From Novosphingobium sp. PhB57 (GTDB taxonomy: Bacteria; Pseudomonadota; Alphaproteobacteria; Sphingomonadales; Sphingomonadaceae): a stretch of 64,000 nucleotides of DNA. Made by a program: the position numbers and the translations under genes. The DNA lies in the NCBI RefSeq assembly GCF_004342985.1, contig NZ_SMBO01000008.1, positions 1-64,000 of the forward strand, given 5' to 3'. Of the stretch, positions 8,804-17,147 are shown in pieces; position 1 is the stretch's first letter; each line of letters starts with the position of its first letter. The notes beneath the pieces were generated by a model. That model was not told where the DNA came from, ran no database searches, and was given only the letters and a program-made list of their open reading frames with translations.

Positions 8804-10264
8804 ATGTCCATTAGCCGAGCCTTGGCCCTCGTACTGGCCTTGCAGGTCTATTCCCCCGCAGCAGCTGCCCAGACGGCCGCATCAGAGCCGTCCCTTGCAA
8901 CCTCCTTGCCCGCTGGGTCCTACCGACCTGCGGTTTCTCAGGAAGCGGATCGGGATGTAGAAGTTACTGCGGTGCAGGCCGGTCCGTCTGCACCTCAACT
9001 GTCCAAATTTGAGCGCTTGCAAAAAGACAATATAATCGGGAAGCAATTGCGCGCCCTGAAGACGAAAGGAATAGACCTTTCTCTCGATTTTGTCGGTAAC
9101 ATCGCCGGCAATCCCATCGGCGGAAATCGCAACGGGTTTGCAGAATCGCACTGGGTGAGTGCAGCCGCGAACGTGGACCTCGAAAAAGCACTGGGCTGGT
9201 CTGACACGAAGCTGCATGTGCAAGGCGCGTGGTTCAGCGGAGAAAGTCTGGGACGCAGCTACATCGGCAACTCGATCAGTTTTCAGCAAACTTGGCGCCC
9301 CGTTCCGGGACCACGGTTGACGCAGTTCAATATCGAGCGCGATTTCGGACGCTTGAACGTCGTTGTCGGACGCGCGGCGGTGAACAGCTATTTTAACAAC
9401 TCGCCATTGAACTGTTTGTTCATGACGAACACGTCATGCCTGACCGCATATGGCGGCATCAGTGACATCGGAATTACAGCATTCCCAAACTCATCCTGGG
9501 CGGCAAAGGTGCAGTATTCATTCTCCAAGGAAGCCTACTTCCAAATCGGTGTCTTTGATTACAACAACGACCTGAACCTCAAAGGAAAAGCCGGGCTCGA
9601 CTTCGCTCTCGGGAAAGGCTCGGGTACGCTTATTGCCGGGGAATTCGGATACGAAAGCGATGCAAAAAAGTCCCGGTTTCCAGGTTTGTACAAAGTGGGT
9701 TTCTACCTGAATACAGATGGCGGACAGAGCCCGTACTACGACGCGAACCATGGGTCTGCGGCCCAAACCGGACTCCCCCGCACGGGCTTGGATGGCAACC
9801 GCGTCGGGATCTACGGCCTGCTGGATCAGACGGTGCTGCGCGCCTCCGGGTCCAGTAAACGCAATCTGGCACTATTTGCCCGCGCATTTCTAAATGTCGG
9901 CAATACCCAGCAGTTGGACTGGTTTGCCTCCGCCGGATTTGTAAAAACCGGGACTTTCCGTTACCGTGATGCTGACACCATCGGCTTCATCGTATCGAAC
10001 ACCCATTTCAGCGGTCAACAGATTGCTTATTTGCGAGATCTTCGCGCTAAGGCAGGTGGCAAAGGTTCTCCGAAATCCAATGAAATCATCGCCGAGCTCA
10101 ATTACGGGTTCGCGGCGCTTCCGGGCCTTCGGATAATGCCGAATATCCAGTATGCAATAAATCCGGATCCAATTTACGCGACCAGCCGCAAGACCGACAT
10201 TCCCAATGCCCTGGTTCTCGGCGTCCGGCTCGATCTCAAGCTCGCGCAGTTCTTTGGGAAGTAA
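8804..10264 (+). CDS. OprB-family carbohydrate-selective porin
   Basis: Outer-membrane porin. A signal peptide (ISRALALVLALQVYSPAAAA, cut before QTAASEP) precedes about 460 residues of alternating beta-strand pattern. Family features: FVGNIAGNPIGGNRNG near residue 100, the FNIERDFGRLNVVVGRA strand, LFARAFLNV late, and a C-terminal strand ending in LKLAQFFGK. Start chosen at ATG 8804 because GGAG lies seven bases upstream; a GTG at 8792 overlaps that site. The pairing with DctA suggests organic acids rather than sugars as the solute, which is inference from context only. Confidence 0.85.
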   Translation: MSISRALALVLALQVYSPAAAAQTAASEPSLATSLPAGSYRPAVSQEADRDVEVTAVQAGPSAPQLSKFERLQKDNIIGKQLRALKTKGIDLSLDFVGNIAGNPIGGNRNGFAESHWVSAAANVDLEKALGWSDTKLHVQGAWFSGESLGRSYIGNSISFQQTWRPVPGPRLTQFNIERDFGRLNVVVGRAAVNSYFNNSPLNCLFMTNTSCLTAYGGISDIGITAFPNSSWAAKVQYSFSKEAYFQIGVFDYNNDLNLKGKAGLDFALGKGSGTLIAGEFGYESDAKKSRFPGLYKVGFYLNTDGGQSPYYDANHGSAAQTGLPRTGLDGNRVGIYGLLDQTVLRASGSSKRNLALFARAFLNVGNTQQLDWFASAGFVKTGTFRYRDADTIGFIVSNTHFSGQQIAYLRDLRAKAGGKGSPKSNEIIAELNYGFAALPGLRIMPNIQYAINPDPIYATSRKTDIPNALVLGVRLDLKLAQFFGK

Positions 10265-10274
10265 CCGCTAAGAG

Positions 10275-10320
10275 GGCCAAGCTCTTCGGATCTCCACCGA
10301 TTCCGGCGAGCTTGGCCTTT
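10275..10320 (+). terminator. Rho-independent terminator after the porin gene
   Basis: GGCCAAGCTC (10275-10284) pairs perfectly with GAGCTTGGCC (10308-10317), followed by TTT. It lies 10 bases after the porin stop and also faces the end of the convergent CoA-transferase gene, so it may serve both directions. Confidence 0.75.
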
Positions 10321-10347
10321 CCCATGCGAATCACACAAGCCCGTTGA

Positions 10348-11715
10348 TCAGGAGGGCCCGCCCTCCATCGGCCACCTCGCGATAGAGGTCCCGAGTTCGA
10401 CTGCGGGCGTTGTCCAGGCCAGCCTCGTCCCTCCGATATCGAGCGGCGAGCGAAGCCGCCGCGCATCTCCCCAAACCGTATGCTCGATCGCGGGGAAGAA
10501 ATCAGCGTCGTCGGGTTGCAAGCCCAGATTGCCCTGCGCAACCGCCGGATGACGGGTAAGCAAATCCCCTGTACGGGCGAGGGATAGACGGGCCGAGGCT
10601 ATTTCTTGTCCCTGGATCGCCCTGTCCAGACCCACCAACGCCGCCGCAGCCATGAGATACCCAGTCGCATGGTCGAGCGCCTGAACAGGAAGCGGCGTCG
10701 GTTCGGCGCGCCCTCGCCACGTCATTCCCGCCTCGGCTATTCCGCTGCTCATCTGGACCAGGCTGTCGAAACCTCTGCGCTGCGACCAAGGCCCAGTCCA
10801 GCCATATGCATCAAGCGCAACCTCGACGAGAGAGGGATTGAGCTGCCGACGCACACTGGCGCCCAGTCCAAGCCCATCCAAGGCGCCTGGTCGATACCCA
10901 TGAACAAGCACGTGCGCGCTTGCAAGAAGGTCCTTCAGCGCATGGAGGCCCTCAGACGTGTCCAGACGCAAATTGGCGCAGCACTTTCCGAGCGTCACAT
11001 CTGGAACGATGTTTGGCTCCTCCCATAGCGGAGGATCGATCCGCAGGACTGTCGCCCCGAGACCGGCCAATGTGCGAGTGGCGACCGGACCGGCTATCAC
11101 CCTGGTGAGATCCAGGACCCGCAGACCTGCCAGGGGTCTGGCCTGCGTCCCGTGCCAGCTATCGATTGATGCCGAAGCTTCTGCGCGCCAGGATACAAGC
11201 GGTTCGGAAGCTATGGCAATTCCTTGAGGATGCGAAGTCCATTGCGCACGCGAACGCATCATGGCGGCCACGCCGCCCTCAAGGACAATCGCGGTTTCAA
11301 GGGCTTCGGCATCCCACCGCGCCACAGCCGAGGCGACGTTTGCGCGATCGGGTCCAACCCCGAGGACTTTGAGCGCCGCACGGCGATGATGCGGTAAATT
11401 GGTGTGCAGTTTTATCCAGCCATCACGCGCCCGATAGTCCCCCGCAACAATATCCCAGACTGGCGGTAGCTCCCATCCAATGGGATGGACTGATCGACTT
11501 GACCATAGCAATGCCAGGCGTCGATCGACCCGAACAGCAGGAGGTGACGGCGCTAATCCAAGCGATGACAGGAGCGCGCTCGCAGCACTTCCGACCGCAC
11601 CGATCGAGGCACTGAGAAGATCACTGACCGCGTAACAGGATGCGAAGCTTACATCGCCGATTATGTCCGCAGCGATGCTTGTGCCGAGGGCCTGTTGGAT
11701 TTCCGATGCAATCAT
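10348..11715 (-). CDS. CaiB/BaiF (family III) CoA-transferase-like protein
   Basis: Predicted to move CoA between acyl-CoA and a free acid. The classic N-terminal nucleotide-fold signature (PLAGLRVLDLTRVIAGPVAT, then LAGLGATVLRIDPP) begins only near residue 185. Residues 70-160 (YRARDGWIKLHTNLPHHR, WDAEALETAI, RSRAQWTSHPQG) resemble what normally follows in the C-terminal half. So the order looks permuted, or the protein is a remnant of a tandem enzyme. The catalytic Asp of the family would be expected after the GYLMAAAAL helix region and cannot be assigned with certainty. Monocistronic, convergent with the porin gene. Confidence 0.8.
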   Translation of the reverse strand: MIASEIQQALGTSIAADIIGDVSFASCYAVSDLLSASIGAVGSAASALLSSLGLAPSPPAVRVDRRLALLWSSRSVHPIGWELPPVWDIVAGDYRARDGWIKLHTNLPHHRRAALKVLGVGPDRANVASAVARWDAEALETAIVLEGGVAAMMRSRAQWTSHPQGIAIASEPLVSWRAEASASIDSWHGTQARPLAGLRVLDLTRVIAGPVATRTLAGLGATVLRIDPPLWEEPNIVPDVTLGKCCANLRLDTSEGLHALKDLLASAHVLVHGYRPGALDGLGLGASVRRQLNPSLVEVALDAYGWTGPWSQRRGFDSLVQMSSGIAEAGMTWRGRAEPTPLPVQALDHATGYLMAAAALVGLDRAIQGQEIASARLSLARTGDLLTRHPAVAQGNLGLQPDDADFFPAIEHTVWGDARRLRSPLDIGGTRLAWTTPAVELGTSIARWPMEGGPS

Positions 11716-12266
11716 GTACGGCCTTGTCTCGGTAACGTTGAATGCGCTCCTACCAGATTACATGTGCTGCTGTGCGGCGGACGAACGTGAATTTTCTGCA
11801 CATTCTATGAGCAAAAAGAGATCCACGCTTCCCTTTTGCGAGCGGAGACCCCGGGGGCGCAAGTTTTGCCAAGAGATGCCAGGATGGATGATACCCCCTC
11901 CCCTGACCATTCGTGGTCAACCATGATTGCGAGCGTTTCAATCGCAGAACCTATCTGCACAGTCCTGGGAGAGGGAATACTCAGCAAAGCTCCCAGCTAT
12001 CGAACGCTATGGATCGCCGAATGGGTTCATGCAGTTTGATCCACATGTAAGCCCGCTTGCGAATGATCGCAGCCCAGACCTGAGCAAATATATGACAGAT
12101 GCGGCGCCCCTTCCGCCGCGCGCTGCGGGCCGAGTGACTGGGATTGGCCTCGGTGTCGTCGACGCGAACAGGCAACCGGTGAAGACGCTGGCTGAATATC
12201 GCTGCAAGGCATGATCACGCTGCTCACGGATGGTGGCGGACGTTCGTAGCTCGCAATGAATCTGGA
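11716..12266. other. Intergenic region upstream of the phosphatase
   Basis: Several overlapping short frames exist on both strands, none with a ribosome site and a family I recognise. A plus-strand frame at 11927-12214 looks the most protein-like but has no clear start. The region ends in the Pho box. Confidence 0.3.
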
Positions 12267-12284
12267 TTGTCACATAAGTGTCAT
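12267..12284 (+). promoter_or_regulatory. Pho box (PhoB operator)
   Basis: TTGTCAC-ATAA-GTGTCAT: two 7-base direct repeats close to CTGTCAT separated by 4 AT-rich bases, exactly the architecture of a PhoB-binding site. It lies 53 bases before the start of an exported acid phosphatase, the expected type of target. This predicts induction under phosphate limitation. Confidence 0.75.
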
Positions 12285-12336
12285 ATTGACGCCGCGTAGA
12301 TAGAGAGACTAGCTCGTCAGCGATTGGAGAACAGGC

Positions 12337-13140
12337 GTGAAGGTCAGACTATCGATTGCCGCTGCGGTCACTGCAACCGTGCTCTTTACCGCATCGGCGG
12401 TCTCGAGCGAAAGACCCAAGGGCTACCTCGCGCCAGACGAATTCGACGTGACGCATGTCATCGAACCGGCGCCGCGGCCAGGCGATCCGCGCTACGAAAC
12501 CGATCGCAAGATTTTCAAGGCCACACGCAAGCTCGTCGACACTCCGCGATGGAAGCTTGCAACCGAGGATGCCGACTATACCGTGCCGGCGCTGGCGCGC
12601 GATTTCAGCTGCGCCGTGGGCGTCAAGCTCACGCCTCAGAATGCTCCGAAGCTCATGATGCTGATCGAGCGCGCGGGCGCGGATACCGGTGTACAGTCGA
12701 GCAAGGCAAAAGCGGTCTACCAGCGGCATCGTCCTTTCACGATTGACAAGGGCCGGATATGCCAACCCGAATCCGAGCTTTACGACGAGAAGAAGCAACG
12801 GATGAGCTATGACTATCCCTCCGGTCATACGACCTGGGGGTGGACCTGGGCTCTCGTCCTCTCGAGCATCGCACCCGATCGTGCGCAGCAGATCCTAGAA
12901 CGCGGGCGTGCTTATGGCGACAGCCGCTTTGTCTGCGGCGCCCATAACGAAAGTGCTGTCGAGGCGGGAATGCTGTCGGCGACAGCCACGATGGCTGTGG
13001 TGCAGACCAAGCCGGAATACCAGGCTGATCGCGAGGCCGCGAAAGCGGAACTCGACGCCCTGCGCCACAGCGGCGAGCAACCCACCGCATGCGAAGCAGA
13101 GGCTTCGTTGCTGAACCAGCGGGTAATGCCGCGCTTTTGA
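12337..13140 (+). CDS. Class A non-specific acid phosphatase (PAP2 fold), active-site Asp replaced
   Basis: Exported phosphomonoesterase of the PhoN type, 267 residues with a signal peptide (VRLSIAAAVTATVLFTASAV). The three PAP2 motifs are visible: K-x6-RP (KAVYQRHRP), YPSGHT, and SR-x5-H (SRFVCGAH). The family then expects x3-D, but here the residues are NES-A, so the Asp that assists the catalytic His is Ala. GTG start, supported by GGAGA seven bases upstream. Two cysteines in the third motif region could form the family disulfide. A Pho box lies upstream. The Asp change may alter or reduce activity. Confidence 0.88.
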   Translation: MKVRLSIAAAVTATVLFTASAVSSERPKGYLAPDEFDVTHVIEPAPRPGDPRYETDRKIFKATRKLVDTPRWKLATEDADYTVPALARDFSCAVGVKLTPQNAPKLMMLIERAGADTGVQSSKAKAVYQRHRPFTIDKGRICQPESELYDEKKQRMSYDYPSGHTTWGWTWALVLSSIAPDRAQQILERGRAYGDSRFVCGAHNESAVEAGMLSATATMAVVQTKPEYQADREAAKAELDALRHSGEQPTACEAEASLLNQRVMPRF

Positions 13141-13224
13141 AGGCGCGCTGTCATTTGCTTCGTTGTTGCCTCCTTTGACTTGACCCGCTTAGGGTTACGT
13201 CAGCGGTGCTTATCGAGCTGGAAA

Positions 13225-13659
13225 ATGCCACTTCAGACACATGCCCTTCCTTACCGCCTGACAGGCGACGGCTTCGAAGTCCTGCTGGTGACGTCTCGCC
13301 GCAAGGGAAAGTGGATCCTGCCCAAAGGTAAGATCGAGGCGGGAGAGACGGCGGCGCAACGTGCCGCCATAGAAGCTTTTGAGGAAGCCGGGGTACGTGG
13401 CACCGTTGCAACAGAGCCATTGCTCGCATCCTCACTGGCAGACCCCAGTCAGGCCCAGATCTATCCTCTCGCAGTTCTGGAAGAACTGGAGCTGTGGCCG
13501 GAAATGGGCGTACGGCAGCGTGCCTGGTTCTCGCTTCCGGAAGCACGGGCACGATTGCGAGATGCGGGATTGCTTCGAGCGCTCACTGCCTTTGCTGCGA
13601 CGGTGTTCGAAGATGCCCGCCCTGCGACACCAGCGACTAGGGCTCCGACGCCCAACTGA
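13225..13659 (+). CDS. NUDIX hydrolase
   Basis: Small pyrophosphohydrolase of the diphosphoinositol/ADP-sugar-like group found singly in alphaproteobacteria. The NUDIX box reads GKIEAGE, seven residues, then IEAFEEAG: the Glu residues that bind metal are present, but the Arg that normally precedes the first Glu of RE-x2-EE is Ile. WILPKGKIEAGET near residue 30 is the usual lead-in. ATG start at 13225; an upstream TTG would add 15 residues without support. Its 3' end overlaps the convergent kinase remnant by 23 bases. Confidence 0.85.
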   Translation: MPLQTHALPYRLTGDGFEVLLVTSRRKGKWILPKGKIEAGETAAQRAAIEAFEEAGVRGTVATEPLLASSLADPSQAQIYPLAVLEELELWPEMGVRQRAWFSLPEARARLRDAGLLRALTAFAATVFEDARPATPATRAPTPN

Positions 13660-14640
13660 GAGCGACGCGCAGGCCTTCGATAGAGGCTTCGGCAAATTCC
13701 ATCGTGCCCCTGGTCGCATCGACCAGTTCCTTGACGAGGGCGAGCCCGAAGCCATGTCCGGAAACCGCTTCATTCTGGCGCCCGCCGCGTGCCAACGCAT
13801 CATGGATCCGTCCAGCCTCCATGCCCGGGCCATCGTCGTCAATGAAGACGCAGATCGTTCCGCCCTCTGCAATGCCGCTGATCGCAATCCCCTGTCGTGC
13901 GAACCGGACCGCATTTTCCATCAAGGCGCCGACGATTTCCGTCATTTCCGGCGCAGCCACGGGAACTACAAAGCCGTCGTCGATGGGGACACCGTAGACT
14001 AGACTTCCGCCCTTCTCAGTCTGCTCCAGCACCGAGATGACGTTATCGACGACACGGGCCAAATCGGCGGTCTCCCCGTTCGATCCACGCGCCAATAAAC
14101 TTCAGGCGCGCGCAAGTTCGGTTTCCAGCGCGGCACGGGCGACGGCAAGTGTACCATCGATGGCATCAGCGGCATCCGGCGCCCTCACTGCGCGCCCGGC
14201 GCCTCTGCGCGGCCATGGCAGCAAGCGGCGTTTTGAGGATGTGGGCGAGGTCCGCGGCCCGGTGACATGCCCGTTGCACGTCAGCCGCCCGGACGTCACC
14301 CAACGCGTTGATCGCCTCGACGAGGCGGGTGATCTCACGAGGGTGGTCATTCGCCAGCCGAGCGGAAGGATTGCTCTGCAGCCTCTCGATTTCCCCCTGA
14401 ACGCGCAGAAGCGGCCACAATCCAAGCCTGATTTGCACGCCGGTAGCGACCAAAAGCACGATCCAAAGCATCGCTACGGCGAACGCGGTTTCACTGCGGA
14501 TCTCTCGCAACGATAGCGCCAGGGCATCATCATCCGAGGCGAACTGGACAAGCACCGGCTCATTGCTTCCGGGCGGTCGGATAAGCTTGGAAATGACGAT
14601 CAGGCGATGCCCGAATGGCTGATCGATGCGCCTAAAGCTC
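13637..14640 (-). pseudogene. Sensor histidine kinase remnant
   Basis: Reads as the C-terminal two thirds of a membrane sensor kinase: a transmembrane segment (AVAMLWIVLLVATGV), a HAMP-like linker, an H-box (DLAHILKTPLAAM), then N-box and G-boxes (ALMENAVRFARQG, DDDGPGM, GHGFGLALV). It is broken by one frameshift near 14205 and an in-frame TGA at 14102-14104 (the surrounding frame continues intact, so a sense codon became stop). The sensor N-terminus is missing: the frame begins right at the stop of a PepSY remnant. The response regulator expected between the two is absent. Confidence 0.8.
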
Positions 14641-14832
14641 CAGATGGTTGACCTCCCGCCCCCGTCCGTCCGGTGTCAGCATCTTGACCCCATACACGAA
14701 CCTACCGTCATCCTCTTCCAATTCCACTTCGAGCACTTCGCCTGGCACGTGCTTCTGAGCAAGGTCGAGAATGCGCGGAAGTGGTAGAACCTCGCCCCTT
14801 TTAACGGCAGCCTAGATATCGCGAGGGTCATA
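14632..14832 (-). pseudogene. PepSY-domain protein remnant
   Basis: C-terminal part of a small periplasmic PepSY protein of the kind encoded upstream of response regulator/kinase pairs. Readable text includes AAVKRGEVLPLPRILDLA, then VPGEVLEVELEEDDGR and YGVKMLTPDGRGREVNHLEL. A TAG at 14812-14814 interrupts it where the family has Gln, consistent with CAG to TAG. The N-terminus with signal peptide is not found upstream; sequence beyond 14832 is unrelated. Confidence 0.65.
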
Positions 14833-14835
14833 CGC

Positions 14836-15081
14836 TTGGCTGAAGGCGGCGTTCAGACCCAGCCGAAGAAGGCCGACAAGGCTCTGTTCGGTAACTCAGC
14901 CTATCGCCGCTATCTCAAGGCCAGCGGCAAGACCTTCGAGATCGATCATAACGATCCTCCGCGCGATAAGGCGTTCATCAAGGAGCGTGACGCCTGCCGG
15001 AACGTACAGTGCGTCAAGGAGGTGTTCGTGCGCCACACCAACGACAGTCTCGGCGGCGAATCTCGCTATTACGCTCGTTGA
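14836..15081 (+). pseudogene. Chimeric short frame, possible IS and LprI fragments
   Basis: An 81-codon open frame without a good ribosome site. The first half (LFGNSAYRRYLKASGKTFEI) resembles an internal piece of IS4/IS1634-like transposases; the second (ERDACRNVQCVKEVF) has the C-x4-C helix pattern seen in LprI/DUF1311-type proteins. I cannot prove either. The position, directly at the break of the PepSY/kinase locus and at the edge of the secreted-protein island, suggests a recombination junction. Confidence 0.3.
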
Positions 15082-15142
15082 GGATCACCATGCACGGTGA
15101 CGGAGCAAGCAAACCGCCCTGTCACCGCGCATCGCGGCCCCT

Positions 15143-16039
15143 TCAGTCGCAGCTTACGCCGTAGTCGGACACGGTGGGATCCTCGTTGTCCCCCACAGTG
15201 GTTACGCCAAGCTTTGCCTTGCCCTTGCGATAATCGAAGCTGCAATAGCCGAACCCGGTGCCCGAGCAGCTCTCCACCTCGGTTACGCCAAGCAGCGCCA
15301 GTGCCTGTTCGCGCTCATCGATGTGGTCATCGGGGACGCCGTGGTTCGCTGGCGTCCAGCCTGCCGCGATCAGCGCCTTGCGGGCGTGAGTGATGGGCAT
15401 GTCGTTGATCGTCGGCACTGCGCCGCCGCAAGTCTTCTCCTCAGCGGCGAGCTTGCCGATCACCAGCCCCTGCGCGCTGCGGCGAATGTCCGCGATCGGC
15501 GCAGGGACGATGTCGCCGTGCCAGATGCGCGCGCCGTCCTTGCCGAACGGCTGGATGCGGCCGATCGTCTCCTTGCTGCTCGAGCGGGCGTAGGCAATAG
15601 CGCGCAGCGCAGTGCCCTCGAATACGCCGATGTTGCCCTTGCTCACGAAGCACGAACCGCTAGTGCCCGGCTCGAACGAACCGGCGAAGCTGACCAACTG
15701 GTAAGCGCCAAGCTTCGCTTCTCCGGTCACGCCCCAGCCCGCCTTGGCGACCTCGCGGGCCGCGGCGGACTTTGCATCGATGACCTGCCCGGCGCATTCG
15801 GACCTGCTCGCGGCACTGGCGGGCGCTTTGGGGAGCTGCGACACCGGATCGAAGGCGAGTTCCCTGACCTCAGAAGTGAACCCGGCTTTTTTCTCGGCCA
15901 TAGCCGCCTCAGACATGACGCCGGTGGCGGCTTCGGATGCGGTGTCGCTTGCATCGCTGCCGCGACCATGGTCGCCTGAGGAACAGGCCGCCAGCATGGC
16001 CAGCGCGCTCATCGCAGTCGGAAGAAATAGTTGCTTCAT
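15143..16039 (-). CDS. Secreted lipoprotein, unknown function
   Basis: A 298-residue protein with a lipobox (MSALAMLAACSSG) after a short signal, so it should be anchored to the outer or inner membrane. The C-terminal part contains PTINDMPITHARKALIAAGW followed by TP, a pattern like a PASTA-type repeat, and at least seven cysteines outside the lipobox, suggesting disulfides. Start set at MKQLFLP, with AAAGG 11 bases upstream. It is last in the operon that begins with the ketosynthase-like gene, 41 bases after the preceding stop. Function unknown. Confidence 0.7.
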   Translation of the reverse strand: MKQLFLPTAMSALAMLAACSSGDHGRGSDASDTASEAATGVMSEAAMAEKKAGFTSEVRELAFDPVSQLPKAPASAASRSECAGQVIDAKSAAAREVAKAGWGVTGEAKLGAYQLVSFAGSFEPGTSGSCFVSKGNIGVFEGTALRAIAYARSSSKETIGRIQPFGKDGARIWHGDIVPAPIADIRRSAQGLVIGKLAAEEKTCGGAVPTINDMPITHARKALIAAGWTPANHGVPDDHIDEREQALALLGVTEVESCSGTGFGYCSFDYRKGKAKLGVTTVGDNEDPTVSDYGVSCD

Positions 16040-16080
16040 CGAGAGGGTGCCTTTCACTTCGATCGGGGGGAAGAGCCGGA

Positions 16081-16719
16081 TCACCCCGGCGTATCGACCG
16101 ATTTCATGTCGCAGGTGGTTTCGTAAATGGCGCAGACACCGCGAAACCAGGCGGTTCCGAAGGTCATCATGTCGCGAACGTCGCTGTCGTCGTGATAGGT
16201 AAGAAGCACCCAGTCGCCGCTGCAGCCATGAATCTCGCCGATCCGGTAGACCTCGGTCAGCCATCGGTCACCAAGGTCGACGATGCGCGGCGACGCGGCA
16301 TCGGGCAGCAGGTAGCCGCGCGCGGATTGCACCCCGATCTTCACGGTGTCGGACGATACCCAGCCCTCGCCCGCGAAGACCTCGCGGCGGGGATGGCCGG
16401 CCTGATCGTTCGGCGCATCGGACGCATGGGCAATGTGCAGCCAGCCGGGCTCGGTGCCGATCACATCGAGATATACCGGATAGTCTCGTTTCTCGTCATG
16501 GACGGGCAGCGTGCCGAGGAGCGCCGACCTGTCGTCGGGCGCTGCCATGACGCGCACTGCCCCGCCCTCCCAGCGTTGCCATGCGCCGAACGCGCACTGC
16601 GTGGGGCCAGTCGGCGCTTTCGCATGCGGCGGCAGCGGACCGAGCCTGCGCGCCGAGGCCGGGGCCTGCGCTGCGAGAAGCCCGATCACCGTCACTGAAA
16701 TCGTGGCGAGCCGGATCAT
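16081..16719 (-). CDS. Secreted SH3-like domain protein
   Basis: 212 residues with a signal peptide (ATISVTVIGLLAAQAPASA). The mature part has an SH3b-like pattern: strands ending in GTEPGWLHIAHASD, then GEGWVSSDTVKIGV, and GCSGDWVLLTYHDD. Bacterial SH3 domains often bind peptidoglycan, which fits its coupling to an Ivy-like gene, but binding is inferred. The start codon overlaps the stop of the previous gene by ATGA, which fixes the start and implies translational coupling. Six cysteines in the mature part suggest disulfides. Confidence 0.7.
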   Translation of the reverse strand: MIRLATISVTVIGLLAAQAPASARRLGPLPPHAKAPTGPTQCAFGAWQRWEGGAVRVMAAPDDRSALLGTLPVHDEKRDYPVYLDVIGTEPGWLHIAHASDAPNDQAGHPRREVFAGEGWVSSDTVKIGVQSARGYLLPDAASPRIVDLGDRWLTEVYRIGEIHGCSGDWVLLTYHDDSDVRDMMTFGTAWFRGVCAIYETTCDMKSVDTPG

Positions 16720-17147
16720 GATGGGCACGAACCGGCACGGACGCGCGAACCACCCTTGCCGTCGTACCTGCGTGACTGTGCGCCGGTGGCCGAATAGCAG
16801 ACCCGCGCAAGGTTGCTGGCCGGATTGAAGTAGATCGCACAGTTGCGCCGGTCGCAGGCGTGCTGCTGGCAACCGATGACGATAAGTTCCCCGTTCTCGC
16901 GCCGGATCTGCGGGAACGGGCTGCCCTTGGCGCCCAGCAGCCAAGCGCGCGCCTCGGGATCGCTCACCCCGCGCGTCACTGCGGCGCGAACCGCCGGGTG
17001 ATCGAGAAAACTGACGCCGTCCACTTTGTCGAAAGGATACTTACCGACATAGGCCTCCACCGGCGGCGCCTTTGCAGGCGGAGCGGCAGGGGCGGCAGCG
17101 CTTGCGAAGCAGGTCAGAGCCGTGAGAGCGATACGTGTGGCAATCAT
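16716..17147 (-). CDS. Ivy-like secreted protein (possible lysozyme inhibitor)
   Basis: 143 residues with a signal peptide (ATRIALTALTCFASAAAPA). The mature part starts VGKYPFDKVDGVSFLDHP, then LIVIGCQQHACDRRNC. The C-x2-H-x-C loop has the spacing of the CKPHDC inhibitory loop of Ivy, the inhibitor of vertebrate-type lysozymes; the rest is only loosely similar, so the family call is tentative. It overlaps both neighbours by ATGA. A paralogue at 33248-33817 shares the YPFD..G..FLD..V..A pattern but has lost the loop cysteines. Confidence 0.6.
   Translation of the reverse strand: MIATRIALTALTCFASAAAPAAPPAKAPPVEAYVGKYPFDKVDGVSFLDHPAVRAAVTRGVSDPEARAWLLGAKGSPFPQIRRENGELIVIGCQQHACDRRNCAIYFNPASNLARVCYSATGAQSRRYDGKGGSRVRAGSCPS

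Noticed and set aside
11927..12214. 95-codon plus-strand frame before the phosphatase
   Set aside because: Starts without a ribosome site and contains no family motif; kept as intergenic.
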